DNA of 64,000 nucleotides from Polaromonas sp. JS666 (lineage in GTDB: Bacteria > Pseudomonadota > Gammaproteobacteria > Burkholderiales > Burkholderiaceae_C). Below the pieces are notes generated by a model, which worked only from the letters and a program-made list of their open reading frames with translations, ran no database searches and was not told the DNA's origin. Where the stretch lies: NCBI RefSeq assembly GCF_900103405.1, contig NZ_FNHX01000001.1, positions 372,001-436,000 of the forward strand, read 5' to 3'. Position 1 is the stretch's first letter, and every line of letters begins with the position of its first letter. This document shows, in pieces, positions 1 through 8,531 of the stretch. The position numbers and the translations under genes were made by a program.

Positions 1-175
1 CGAGCACCACCGCGTCGGGCCGCACGGCCAGGATGCCGGATATCGCCGACTCGGGCGTATCAGCCTGGCCCGCGACCACCATGCCCTGGGCCGTGAGCAT
101 CTCGGCCACGCGGCGCCGGCTCAGCGCGGAGTCGTCAGCCAGGAAAACCTGGGTGGGGGAAGTGCTGTCTTGCAT
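1..175 (-). CDS. response regulator, N-terminal part (cut by window edge)
   Basis: The first 58 codons of a minus-strand gene; the rest lies beyond base 1. The translation begins MQDSTSPTQVFLADDSALSR and continues with VAEMLTAQGMVVAG and AVRPDAVVL. This is the usual start of a CheY-like receiver: the paired acidic residues (DD, residues 14-15) follow the first beta strand, and DAVVL leads into the strand that carries the phosphorylated aspartate, which is not reached here. AGGAG stands almost against the ATG at 173-175. The output domain, if there is one, cannot be seen, so the role is open. Confidence 0.7.
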   Translation of the reverse strand, partial: MQDSTSPTQVFLADDSALSRRRVAEMLTAQGMVVAGQADTPESAISGILAVRPDAVVL

Positions 176-287
176 GCTCCTACTGTCGCGCAGGCGGTGC
201 ATTCAGGACATCGGGCTTTGCTGAAAGCCCGGCTCGGATAAAGCTGGTTTGCCGGCGCCGGCCCTCCTAGCCCGGCTCGGAATTTTC

Positions 288-1121
288 CTAGTGGGCCATC
301 AGCACTGGCAGCGTCATGCTCTTGAGCACGGTGCGGGACGCGCCGCCCAGCACCCATTCATGGGCGCGGGTATGGCCGTAACAGCCCATCACCAGCAGGT
401 CCGCCTGCAGGTCGAAGGCACGCGACAGCAGCAACTCGCCCAGTTTGTCGGGCTCAACCGCTTCGTGCTGCCATTGCGCCTGCACGCCGTGGGCCTGCAG
501 GTAGGAAAGGATATTCGAGCCTTCACCGGCGGCTGCCGCAGCGTCGGCACCCCAGCTCAGCACATGCACCGAGCCGGCCTTGCGCAGCAAGGGCAGCGCC
601 GCCGCCACGGCGCGCGCCGACCCGCGGGTGGGTTTCCAGGCGATCACCACCTTGCCGGGCAAGCCGGGCCTGGCCGAGGTATAGGGCAGCACCAGCGCCG
701 GCCGTCCGCTGAGCGCGATCACGGTTTCGGGGAAATCCGCGGGCATCAAGGTGGACCAGCCTTCGCCCGGTCCGTGCTGGCCCAGCACCAGCAGGTCGGC
801 ATACAGCGCCTGCTGCGCAAAAGCCGGGGCCAGCGGAAACTCATGGACTTCCGCCCAGCTTGCCCGCAATCCCGCGGACTTGAGCTGCTCGAACACCGAG
901 CGCGCCCGCGCCAGTTCGGTGTCCTGTGTGTTGTCGCGCTGCACGGCCAGGCCGGGAATGCCGGCGGCCACCGGAAGCGCCTCCGAAGCCGAAGGCGAGG
1001 CATACAGCGCCGTGATGCCGGCGCCGTGCCGGGCCGCAAGCCGGCCGGCAAATTCAAGGCGCTGCGCGAATTGCGGCGAGGCATCGGCATGGACCAGCAG
1101 CTGTTTGAGTTCATCACTCAT
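288..1121 (-). CDS. universal stress protein, two tandem USP domains
   Basis: A 277-residue cytoplasmic protein with two UspA-type domains, roughly residues 1-140 and 150-277. The second half ends with the nucleotide-binding signature of ATP-binding USPs, MGCYGHTRAHEWVLGGASR (G-2x-G-9x-G). The first half keeps the fold, but its loop (LGQHGPGEGW) is degenerate, so probably only one site binds ATP. The start at 1121 has GGGGGTG upstream. A perfect FNR-type box and a TACAGT hexamer lie before it (1156-1197), predicting induction at low oxygen. It stands alone, divergent from tcuR. Identity is sure at family level; the physiological partner is unknown. Confidence 0.9.
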   Translation of the reverse strand: MSDELKQLLVHADASPQFAQRLEFAGRLAARHGAGITALYASPSASEALPVAAGIPGLAVQRDNTQDTELARARSVFEQLKSAGLRASWAEVHEFPLAPAFAQQALYADLLVLGQHGPGEGWSTLMPADFPETVIALSGRPALVLPYTSARPGLPGKVVIAWKPTRGSARAVAAALPLLRKAGSVHVLSWGADAAAAAGEGSNILSYLQAHGVQAQWQHEAVEPDKLGELLLSRAFDLQADLLVMGCYGHTRAHEWVLGGASRTVLKSMTLPVLMAH

Positions 1122-1155
1122 GGAACACCCCCAGGCTCAGAGTTTCAATACCCCG

Positions 1156-1197
1156 ACTGTAGGTAGTTGCACCCCGGGCTGTGTTGATCCCGGTCAA
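1156..1197 (-). promoter_or_regulatory. predicted FNR-dependent promoter of the tandem USP gene
   Basis: TTGATCCCGGTCAA at 1184-1197 matches the FNR/Anr consensus TTGAT-N4-ATCAA with one change. Reading towards the USP gene, TACAGT (1156-1161) sits where the -10 belongs if the box is centred at -41.5. The start would be near 1149, giving a 28-base leader. FNR is inferred from the site; other CRP-family members (Dnr, CRP) bind related sequences. Confidence 0.7.
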
Positions 1198-1293
1198 CAC
1201 GCCGTTATTTGATCGCAGGCCCTTAGGAGCATCGGCAGGCGTTCACCTGCAGATGAACGGGAATACGATAGCGTCATTCACTCCTGGACCCTT

Positions 1294-2220
1294 ATGGAAC
1301 TCCGCCAACTCCGCTATTTCGTGAAAGTCTGCGAACTGCGCAGCATGGGCCGAGCCGCCATCGAACTCGGCGTGGTGACATCTGCGCTGAGTCAGCAGAT
1401 AAGCCGTTTGGAGAGCGAGCTCAGCACCCGATTGCTTCAGCGTGGCAGTACCGGCGTGAGTCCCACCGACGCGGGCGTGGCGTTCTTGCAGCAGGCCCAG
1501 CTTACGCTGCGCCACGCGGAAGAGGCGGTGCGCGCGGCCCAGCAGGCGCGCCTTTCGGGCCATGTGAGCGTGGGCCTGGCGCCGACCACGGCCTCGGTGC
1601 TCGGCCTGCCGCTGATGCAGGCCATGCGTGCGCGTTACCCCGATGTACGGCTGCACCTGGTGGAGTCGCTGTCGGGCCACCTGGCCAGCATGCTGCAGGC
1701 GCGCCAACTCGATCTGGCCGTGCTGTTCGAGCCCACCACGCCGCGCCGCTGGAGCATCGAGCCCCTGCTCGACGAAAAGCTGTTCGTCCTGGCCGCCGCC
1801 GGTTTGGTTCAGCGCCCTTCCGGCCTCAAGGTGCGGCTGGCCCAGCTTGCCGACGTGCCGCTGATCATGCCCAGCGCCGGCCACGGCCTGCGCGCCACCC
1901 TCACCGCCGCCTTTGCCCGCGCGCGCATCGAGCCCGACGTGGTGGCCGAGATCGACGGCCTGGCGCTGCTGATGGATGCGGTCCGCGCCGGCCTGGGTGC
2001 CACCATCCAACCGGGCGCCGCCGTTGCGCGGCAGTCAACGAAGGACGTGCTCAGCAGCCAGATCACCGACGCGCATGTGAGCCGGCGCAACCTGCTGGTT
2101 AGCCTGTCGGACGACGAACTATCGCCAGCCGCGCTGGCCACGCGGGTGGTAATGGCCGACACGGCGCGCACCTTGGTGCGCGAAGGCCGCTGGGCCGGCG
2201 CAAGCCTTCTCGAAAACTGA
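1294..2220 (+). CDS. tcuR: LysR-type regulator of the tricarballylate operon (TcuR-like)
   Basis: A 308-residue LysR-family activator. Residues 1-60 form the winged helix-turn-helix (MELRQLRYFVKVCEL, then SALSQQISRLESEL); the rest is the periplasmic-binding-protein-like effector domain. It lies 76 bases before tcuA on the same strand, as tcuR does in enteric tcuRABC. The likely effector is tricarballylate or a related tricarboxylate. Assignment to TcuR rests mainly on position next to tcuA/tcuB, since LysR proteins are hard to tell apart by sequence alone. Confidence 0.75.
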   Translation: MELRQLRYFVKVCELRSMGRAAIELGVVTSALSQQISRLESELSTRLLQRGSTGVSPTDAGVAFLQQAQLTLRHAEEAVRAAQQARLSGHVSVGLAPTTASVLGLPLMQAMRARYPDVRLHLVESLSGHLASMLQARQLDLAVLFEPTTPRRWSIEPLLDEKLFVLAAAGLVQRPSGLKVRLAQLADVPLIMPSAGHGLRATLTAAFARARIEPDVVAEIDGLALLMDAVRAGLGATIQPGAAVARQSTKDVLSSQITDAHVSRRNLLVSLSDDELSPAALATRVVMADTARTLVREGRWAGASLLEN

Positions 2221-2296
2221 ACACCTGTTGCCCGATCCGGCCTTTCGCAGGAAGGGCCGCCGGCCTAAAGTCTCCTGACCCACAAGGAGACAAGAA

Positions 2297-3721
2297 GTGA
2301 GCGATGAGCAGGTCGATGTACTGGTCATAGGTGGCGGCAATGCCGCACTCTGCGCCGCGCTGATGGCGCGTGAGGCCGGCGCCAGCGTGCTGCTTCTCGA
2401 AGCCGCGCCCAAGGCCTGGCGCGGCGGCAATTCGCAGCACACGCGCAACCTGCGCTGCATGCACGACGCGCCGCAGGACGTGCTGGTAGAAGCCTACCCT
2501 GAGGAAGAATACTGGCAAGACCTGCTGAAAGTGACCGGCGGCCTGACCGACGAACACCTGGCCCGGCTCGTCATCCGCGCCTCGTCGAACTGCCGCGACT
2601 GGATGCGCCGCCACGGGGTGCACTTCCAGCCGCCGCTCTCGGGGGCACTGCATGTAGCGCGCACCAACGCATTCTTCATGGGCGGGGGCAAGGCGCTGGT
2701 GAACGCCTATTACCGCAGCGCCGAACGACTGGGCGTGCAAATCCGCTACGAGACGCCGGTGGCTTCGGTGGAGCTCGACGGCGAGCGCTTCACCGCGGTA
2801 CACACCGAAGCCGGCGAACGCATCACCGCCAGAAGCTGCGTGCTCGCCGCCGGCGGCTTCGAGTCCAACCGCGCCTGGCTGCGCGAGGCCTGGGGCCAGA
2901 ACGAGCGCGGCGAATGGCTGGCCGACAACTTCCTGATCCGCGGCACCCGCTTCAACCAGGGCGTGCTGCTCAAGCAGATGATCAAGGCCGGTGCCGACGC
3001 CATCGGCGACCCCTCGCAGGGCCACATGGTGGCTATCGACGCCCGCGCCCCGCTCTTTGATGGCGGTATCTGCACCCGCATCGACTGTGTGTCGCTGGGC
3101 GTGGTGGTCAACCGCGAGGCCCGGCGTTTCTACGACGAGGGCGAGGACTTCTGGCCCAAGCGTTACGCCATCTGGGGCCGGCTGGTAGCCCAGCAGCCCG
3201 CCCAGGTGGCCTATTCCATCATCGACCAGAAGGCCGTGGGCCGCTTCATGCCGCCGGTGTTTCCCGGCACCACCGCCGACACGCTGCAAGGGCTGGCACA
3301 GCAGCTCGGCCTGGACGAGCCCAGCTTCCTGCGCACCATTGCCGACTACAACGCCGCCTGCCGCGTCGGCCGCTTCGACCACACCGCGCTGGACGACTGC
3401 CGCACCGAAGGCCTGGCGCCCGCCAAGACCCACTGGGCCCGGCCCATTGACACCGCGCCCTTCTACGCCTACCCGCTGCGCCCCGGCATCACCTTCACCT
3501 ACCTGGGCCTGAAGGTGGACGACACCGCCGCCGTGCGCTTCGGCGGACGGCCCAGTCCCAACCTCTTCGTGGCTGGCGAAATGATGGCCGGCAACGTGCT
3601 CGGCAAAGGCTACACCGCCGGTGTCGGCATGAGCATCGGCACCGCCTTCGGCCGCATCGCGGGCACCCAGGCCGCAGCCGCCGCCCTGAAGCAGAAAGAG
3701 TCCCACCATGCAAACGCTTGA
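2297..3721 (+). CDS. tcuA: FAD-dependent tricarballylate dehydrogenase TcuA
   Basis: A flavoprotein of 474 residues that in Salmonella oxidises tricarballylate to cis-aconitate. The N-terminus carries the dinucleotide-binding loop [15 protein letters not shown] (residues about 9-23), followed by the acidic end of the second strand (LLLEAAP). The C-terminus has the FAD-closing segment [19 protein letters not shown], as in the fumarate reductase/succinate dehydrogenase flavoprotein family. The start is GTG at 2297, six bases after AAGGAGA. It overlaps tcuB by 14 bases, so the two are probably translated together and share electrons through TcuB. Confidence 0.9.
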   Translation: MSDEQVDVLVIGGGNAALCAALMAREAGASVLLLEAAPKAWRGGNSQHTRNLRCMHDAPQDVLVEAYPEEEYWQDLLKVTGGLTDEHLARLVIRASSNCRDWMRRHGVHFQPPLSGALHVARTNAFFMGGGKALVNAYYRSAERLGVQIRYETPVASVELDGERFTAVHTEAGERITARSCVLAAGGFESNRAWLREAWGQNERGEWLADNFLIRGTRFNQGVLLKQMIKAGADAIGDPSQGHMVAIDARAPLFDGGICTRIDCVSLGVVVNREARRFYDEGEDFWPKRYAIWGRLVAQQPAQVAYSIIDQKAVGRFMPPVFPGTTADTLQGLAQQLGLDEPSFLRTIADYNAACRVGRFDHTALDDCRTEGLAPAKTHWARPIDTAPFYAYPLRPGITFTYLGLKVDDTAAVRFGGRPSPNLFVAGEMMAGNVLGKGYTAGVGMSIGTAFGRIAGTQAAAAALKQKESHHANA

Positions 3722-4892
3722 AGCCCTGGCACGCGAGGCCGTTTCGCTCGCGGACGGTCCGCGCCGCGTCATTCCCATTCTTTCCACCGCCGAGACCGAG
3801 GTCGGCCGGCAGATGCAGATCTGCAATGCCTGCCGCTATTGCGAGGGCTTCTGCGCCGTGTTCCCGGCCATGACCCGACGGCTCGAATTCGGCAAGGCCG
3901 ACATCCACTTTTTGGCGAACCTCTGCCACAACTGCGGCGCCTGCCTGCACGCCTGCCAATACGCGCCGCCGCATGAGTTTGCCGTGAACGTGCCTCAGGC
4001 CATGGCGCAGGTACGCGGCCAAACCTATGTGGACTACGCCTGGCCGCCCGCCCTCGGCGTGCTCTACCAGCGCAACGGGCTCACGCTGTCACTGGCCCTG
4101 GCCGCAGCGCTGGTGCTGTTCCTGGCAATGGCCGTGGCGATGAAGGGCAGCCTGTGGGGCACCGCGCCAGGCGACACCTTCTACAGTGTGTTTCCCCACA
4201 ACCTGCTGGTGAGCCTGTTCGCCCCCGTGTTCCTGTTTGCCACATTGGCGCTGGCCATGGGCGTGCGGCGCTTCTGGCGCGACATCACGCCCGCCACCAG
4301 CGGCGCGCCGCTGAACGCGCCCGCCGCCGCCGAAGCCGCCGATGCGGTGCTGCGCCTCAAATACCTCGATGGCGGCCACGGCGACGGCTGCCACAACGAA
4401 GACGATGCCTACACACTGTCGCGCCGGCGCTTTCATCACCTCACCTTCTACGGCTTCATGCTGTGCTTCGCCGCCACCAGCGTCGCCACGCTCTACCACT
4501 ACGCCTTCGGCTGGGTGGCACCCTACGCCCTGCCCAGCCTGCCCAAGCTGCTCGGCGTCGCCGGTGGCATCAGCCTGGTGCTCGGCACCGCCGGCCTGTG
4601 GCACTTGAACCGCAAGCGCCATCCCATGCATGGCGACCTGGCGCAAAAACCAATGGACCTGGGCTTCATCGCCCTCCTGTTCCTCACCAGTGCCAGCGGC
4701 CTGGTCCTGTGGCTAGGGCGTGGCACACCCGCCCTGGCCCTGCTGCTGTGCCTGCACCTGGGCGCCGTCATGGCCCTGTTCGCCACCCTGCCCTACGGCA
4801 AGTTCGGCCACGGCATCTTCCGCGGCGCCGCGCTGCTGCGCCATGCCGTCGAGAAACGCCTTCCCAATCCGATTGGCCTTGGCGCCGATTGA
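3708..4892 (+). CDS. tcuB: TcuB, membrane iron-sulfur partner of tricarballylate dehydrogenase
   Basis: A 394-residue membrane protein. The N-terminal 110 residues hold two ferredoxin-like cysteine clusters, [11 protein letters not shown] and [11 protein letters not shown], which suit 4Fe-4S centres. They are followed by several hydrophobic helices with conserved histidines (about residues 125-370). TcuB is known to reoxidise reduced FAD in TcuA by passing electrons to the quinone pool, and the CitB/TcuB family has this architecture. It overlaps tcuA and precedes a Bug-type receptor by 35 bases, completing an oxidation-plus-uptake unit for tricarballylate or citrate-like acids. Confidence 0.9.
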   Translation: MQTLEALAREAVSLADGPRRVIPILSTAETEVGRQMQICNACRYCEGFCAVFPAMTRRLEFGKADIHFLANLCHNCGACLHACQYAPPHEFAVNVPQAMAQVRGQTYVDYAWPPALGVLYQRNGLTLSLALAAALVLFLAMAVAMKGSLWGTAPGDTFYSVFPHNLLVSLFAPVFLFATLALAMGVRRFWRDITPATSGAPLNAPAAAEAADAVLRLKYLDGGHGDGCHNEDDAYTLSRRRFHHLTFYGFMLCFAATSVATLYHYAFGWVAPYALPSLPKLLGVAGGISLVLGTAGLWHLNRKRHPMHGDLAQKPMDLGFIALLFLTSASGLVLWLGRGTPALALLLCLHLGAVMALFATLPYGKFGHGIFRGAALLRHAVEKRLPNPIGLGAD

Positions 4893-4927
4893 GAACCGCA
4901 AGACACAAGCACCCCAAGGAGACCCCC

Positions 4928-5905
4928 ATGAACAAACGAAAATTTCTGCGCACCACCACGATGGCGGTGGCTGCGCTTTGCGCAACCGGCCATGTACCGG
5001 CTCAAGACTTCCCTCCCAAGAAATCCATCACGCTTGTGGTGGGCTTTGCCCCTGGCGGGGCAGCCGATGCCGCGGCGCGCCTGATCGCAAGGAAACTTGG
5101 CGAGGACATCGGCCAAACAGTGATCGTGGACAACAAGGCCGGTGCTGGCGGAAACATCGCTCACCAGTATGTGGCGAACGGGCCAACCGACGGCTCGATG
5201 CTGTTGTTCGGCTCCATCGGACCGCTGACCATTGCACCTCATGTCATGAAGGTCAGCTACGACCCCTTCAAGGACCTGGCCGCGATCTCTGGCGGGGTGA
5301 GCTTCCCTAATATGCTGGTGGTGCACAAGGGCCTGGGCGTGAAGACCCTGTCCGAATTCGTTGCGCTGGCCAAAAAGAAGCCCGGCAGCATCGACTTCGC
5401 CTCTACCGGCGCCGGCTCGGCTTCACACCTGGCCGGGGAGCTGTTTAACCAGCGCGCCGGCATTGACATGGTGCACGTCCCGTACAAAGGCGGCGCTCCG
5501 GCCCTGCAGGATCTACTGGGGGAACGCGTCGCCTCCTATTTTTCGGCACCGCCCACCGCGATGCCGCACGTCGAAGCCGGCAAGCTGGTTCCGCTGGCTA
5601 CCACCGGCCTCACCCGCCCTGCCTACATGCCCAACATCCCGACGGTGGCTGAATCGGGCTACCCCGGGTTCGAGGCTCTTAACTGGTACGCCTTCCTGGC
5701 ACCCGGCAAGACGTCCGTGGCCATCCTTGAGCGCTGGAACCAGGCCATCGTCAAGGTGTTGGCCGACCCCGGCGTGAAAGAGGCCCTTAACAAGCACGGC
5801 CTGACGCCGCAGCCGACTACCCGCGCCCAGTTCAGCGACTTCATGCGAAAGGAAGATGCCAAGTGGGGCGCCATCGTGCGCGAGCGAAAGATCACCGCAA
5901 ACTGA
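4928..5905 (+). CDS. Bug-family periplasmic tricarboxylate-binding protein (TctC-like)
   Basis: A 325-residue secreted receptor. A basic N-terminus and hydrophobic stretch (MNKRKFLRTTTMAVAALC) end near AQDFPPKK, a plausible signal peptidase site. The mature part shows the Bug/TctC signature at its start, ITLVVGFAPGGAADAAAR, and the later VPYKGGAPALQDLLG. Such proteins bind carboxylates for TctAB transporters, but no tctA or tctB lies here, so it may work with a transporter elsewhere or act as a sensor. Its place after tcuB suggests tricarballylate or citrate as ligand, in place of the TcuC permease of enterics. AAGGAGA lies before the ATG. Confidence 0.88.
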   Translation: MNKRKFLRTTTMAVAALCATGHVPAQDFPPKKSITLVVGFAPGGAADAAARLIARKLGEDIGQTVIVDNKAGAGGNIAHQYVANGPTDGSMLLFGSIGPLTIAPHVMKVSYDPFKDLAAISGGVSFPNMLVVHKGLGVKTLSEFVALAKKKPGSIDFASTGAGSASHLAGELFNQRAGIDMVHVPYKGGAPALQDLLGERVASYFSAPPTAMPHVEAGKLVPLATTGLTRPAYMPNIPTVAESGYPGFEALNWYAFLAPGKTSVAILERWNQAIVKVLADPGVKEALNKHGLTPQPTTRAQFSDFMRKEDAKWGAIVRERKITAN

Positions 5906-5930
5906 TGGGGTGAAATCCTGCCAAACCTCC

Positions 5931-6566
5931 TCAGGGCTCGGCCAGGCCGTGCTTGATGGCGTAGCGGATCAGATCGTTCTGGTTTTGCAGCCCCATTTTT
6001 TGCATGAGGTTGGTCTTGTGGGTGCTGACGGTCTTGACCGAGAGGTTCAGCTTGGTCCCGATGTCGGTCAGCGAAACGCCGGCCACCAGCAACTGCAGCA
6101 CCTCGAACTCGCGGTTGGACAGACTTTCGTGCGGCACCGCCTCGCTGCCGGGCATGGCGCCCAGCGCGAGCTGCTCGGCCACTTCGGCGCTGATGAAGGC
6201 GCCGCCTGAGGCGACCTTGCGCAGCGCCTGCTCCAGCTGGGCCGGCGCGCTTTCCTTGGTCAGGTAGCCGCTGGCGCCGTTCTTGATGGCGCGCACCGCG
6301 TACTGCAGCTCCTGGTGCATGCTCAGTACCAGGATGCGCAGCTGCGGTTTTTCGGCGCGGGCCAGCTTGATCAGCTCCATGCCGCTGCGCCCGGGCATGG
6401 ACAGGTCCAGCACCAGCACGTCGAAGGCCAGCTCGCGCACACGCTGCATGACTTCCGTGCCGTTGCCGGCCTCGCCCGCGACCTCCATGTCGGCGATGGA
6501 CGACACGATGCGCTTGAGCCCCTCGCGCACGATGGCGTGGTCGTCGGCAATCACAATCCTGATCAC
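5931..6566 (-). CDS. NarL/FixJ-type response regulator
   Basis: A 211-residue two-domain regulator. The receiver (1-120) has acidic D8-D9, the phosphoacceptor Asp54 in VLVLDLSMPG and the switch lysine in YLTKES. The C-terminus (about 148-205) is a LuxR-type helix-turn-helix with LSNREFEVLQLLVAG and VSTHKTNLMQKM. Its start overlaps the end of the kinase gene by four bases (ATGA), so the pair is coupled in translation. It is the last gene of the run that begins with the cbb3 genes, which suggests a target in respiration or redox control. UvrY/GacA-type and FixJ-type are both possible. Confidence 0.9.
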   Translation of the reverse strand: MIRIVIADDHAIVREGLKRIVSSIADMEVAGEAGNGTEVMQRVRELAFDVLVLDLSMPGRSGMELIKLARAEKPQLRILVLSMHQELQYAVRAIKNGASGYLTKESAPAQLEQALRKVASGGAFISAEVAEQLALGAMPGSEAVPHESLSNREFEVLQLLVAGVSLTDIGTKLNLSVKTVSTHKTNLMQKMGLQNQNDLIRYAIKHGLAEP

Positions 6567-7852
6567 GTGATGTCTCCTGTTTCCGCGGCCTCGGCCGTTT
6601 CGGGTACCGGGATGGCGACCCGTATGCGGGTGCCGCGGCCCGGCGCCGTGTCAATCTCCACCGTCCCCTGCAGCAGCCGCGCCCGTTCGCGCAGGCCCAT
6701 GAGGCCCAGCGAACTGGCCTTGCGCGGTGCGTCCAGCGCGAAGCCTGCGCCGTCATCGGCCACTTCAAGGATCACGGCCGCGCCGGTCCTCTCGACGCGC
6801 ACATCGACCCGCGACGCGCCCGCATGCTTGGCCACGTTCACCAGCGACTCCTGCACGATGCGGAACACCGCCGTGGCATAGGGCTCGCCGAGCTCCACGT
6901 CCTCATCCAGCGACAGCCTGCAGGGCACGCCGTGGCGCTGGCTGAAGTTGTGGGTCAGCCACTCGATGGCCGGCACCAGGCCCAGGTCGTCCAGCAGCAG
7001 CGGCCGCAGGTCCGAGGAGATGCGGCGCGTGGCGGCGACGGTGGTGTCCAGCAGGCCCAGCATGTCGTCGAGCTTGGCCCGCACGGCATCCGCATCGCGG
7101 GGCAAGGCTTCCCGGACCCAGGTGGCGTCCATTTTGATCGCCGTCAGCGACTGCGCGAGCTCGTCATGCAGTTCGCGCGCGATGCGGGTTTTTTCGCTTT
7201 CACGGATGGCATGGGCCGCCGAGGCAAAGGCGCTCAGTTCCTCGGCGGCGCGCACGCGCTCGGTCACGTCGCGCAGGATCACGGTGTAAAGCTTGCCCTG
7301 CGCGGTGTCCAGCTGCGAGATCGAAGCCTCCAGCGGGAACTCCTCGCCGCTGGCCCGGAGGCCATAGAGCACCGTGCCGTCCCCCATGCGCCGCGATGTC
7401 GTGCCGGTCTGGCCGAAACGCCGGACCTGCCCGCCGTGCGCAGCCTGGTGGCGCTGCGGGATCAGGCGCGTGAGCGGCTGGCCCAGCATCTCGCGCGTGG
7501 GCCAGCCGAAGATTCTTTCGGCGGCCTTGTTGTAGAGGATCACGTTTTGCTCGCTGTCCACGGTGATGATGGCGTCCATGGCCGAGTCCAGCAGGCCCGC
7601 CAGCCTGGCGTCGGCGCCTTCAAGCGCCTGCTTGCCGATGCGCTCGCGCGCCGCGTCGCGCACGGCCAGCAGCCAGGCCATGCCGCAGGTCGCGGCGGCC
7701 AGGGCCAGCGCAAGCGGCAGGCCCGGTGACTGCGGGCGCGTCGCGAGGTGGACGGCGGCCAGCAGCGTCAGGGTTGCCAATACGGCCAGCACAATGGCCG
7801 TGGAGCGCCGGCGTTTGGGCAGCGCATCGCCTACATGGGGGAACTGGGACAT
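6563..7852 (-). CDS. PAS-domain sensor histidine kinase (HisKA_3 type)
   Basis: A 429-residue kinase from the ATG at 7852. An upstream ATG at 7924 would add 24 residues and overlap the gene before it. Two hydrophobic segments (about 18-36 and 43-65) anchor it. A PAS domain spans about 85-200, then the phosphoacceptor His229 in IARELHDELAQSL, typical of the NarX/UhpB class, then a HATPase domain with NVAKHAG and DDGAGF. In the PAS, His139 with R, T and G at +6, +10 and +11 lines up with the haem-binding histidine of FixL, so an oxygen-sensing role is possible but unproven. It is coupled to the regulator that follows. Confidence 0.88.
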   Translation of the reverse strand: MSQFPHVGDALPKRRRSTAIVLAVLATLTLLAAVHLATRPQSPGLPLALALAAATCGMAWLLAVRDAARERIGKQALEGADARLAGLLDSAMDAIITVDSEQNVILYNKAAERIFGWPTREMLGQPLTRLIPQRHQAAHGGQVRRFGQTGTTSRRMGDGTVLYGLRASGEEFPLEASISQLDTAQGKLYTVILRDVTERVRAAEELSAFASAAHAIRESEKTRIARELHDELAQSLTAIKMDATWVREALPRDADAVRAKLDDMLGLLDTTVAATRRISSDLRPLLLDDLGLVPAIEWLTHNFSQRHGVPCRLSLDEDVELGEPYATAVFRIVQESLVNVAKHAGASRVDVRVERTGAAVILEVADDGAGFALDAPRKASSLGLMGLRERARLLQGTVEIDTAPGRGTRIRVAIPVPETAEAAETGDIT

Positions 7853-7904
7853 GGCACGGTTCGGGAGTGGGAGCCCGATCTTACCGCCCTGCCCCGCACC
7901 GGCT

Positions 7905-8192
7905 TCAGTCCTCATCCACCGCATGCACCGTATCCGCCCGCGTCCGGCGTGAAGCCGCCTGCCCCGTATCCGGCGCGGGCCCGGTCAGCAGCACGCTCAG
8001 CGCGCTGGAAGCCGCGCAGGCAAACCAGAAAACAAAAAACACGGCGGTCTGGAAAGCCAGCCGCGAAAGCCCGGCCGGCTGCCCGTCCCTGAGCATCTCT
8101 TTGGGGTCAAACAGCCCGAACAGCAGCAGCTCCAGCAGGCAGGCCGCCAGGAAAGCCGGCCAGGCAATGCCCAGTATCTTGTTGGCTGACAT
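7905..8192 (-). CDS. small two-helix membrane protein in the cco cluster
   Basis: A 95-residue protein of unknown function with two hydrophobic helices (ILGIAWPAFLAACLLELLLF and TAVFFVFWFACAASSALSVL) and a polar C-terminus. AGGAGG precedes the start; a GTG three bases upstream (8195) could also serve. It lies between the ccoH-like gene and the kinase, in the same direction. Small membrane proteins in this position are common in betaproteobacterial cco clusters, and a part in oxidase assembly is a guess from location only. Confidence 0.7.
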   Translation of the reverse strand: MSANKILGIAWPAFLAACLLELLLFGLFDPKEMLRDGQPAGLSRLAFQTAVFFVFWFACAASSALSVLLTGPAPDTGQAASRRTRADTVHAVDED

Positions 8193-8249
8193 CACACATT
8201 GCCTCCTGTTGTTATCTGCGCTTGCGGGTTGTCGGGATGATCAGGTCTA

Positions 8250-8531
8250 TCAGCGGCGTGTGGCCTGGTCGGGCGTGGCCGCGTGGTTGCGCCCTTCCAG
8301 GGCCGGCGCCAGGGCCCTGGCCTGCGGCGGGCCGCCGCTGCGCGCGGCCCGTGCCGGCTCCTGCCCGCCTATGACGGCATCCGGGTGTTTGACGGCCAGG
8401 AAAACCGTCACGATGCCGGCCACGACCACCAGCGCGGGCCCGGACACCACCAGCCAGACATGGCCATGTTTCCACCAGGGGGCGGTTTGGGTGGGAATAG
8501 TAGTCATGAAAGGCCTTTCATCGCGCTTCAT
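8250..8531 (-). CDS. ccoH: CcoH/FixH-like small membrane protein
   Basis: A 93-residue protein with one strong transmembrane helix (VSGPALVVVAGIVTVFLAV) after WWKHGHVW, followed by HPDAVIGG. This resembles the N-terminal membrane anchor of CcoH/FixH, which steadies CcoP during cbb3 assembly. It is much shorter than the usual 150-200 residues and lacks the periplasmic domain, so it is a reduced form. The ATG at 8531 overlaps the ccoG stop (ATGA); an in-frame ATG at 8507 behind AAAGG is an alternative start. Position straight after ccoG supports the call. Confidence 0.65.
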   Translation of the reverse strand: MKRDERPFMTTIPTQTAPWWKHGHVWLVVSGPALVVVAGIVTVFLAVKHPDAVIGGQEPARAARSGGPPQARALAPALEGRNHAATPDQATRR

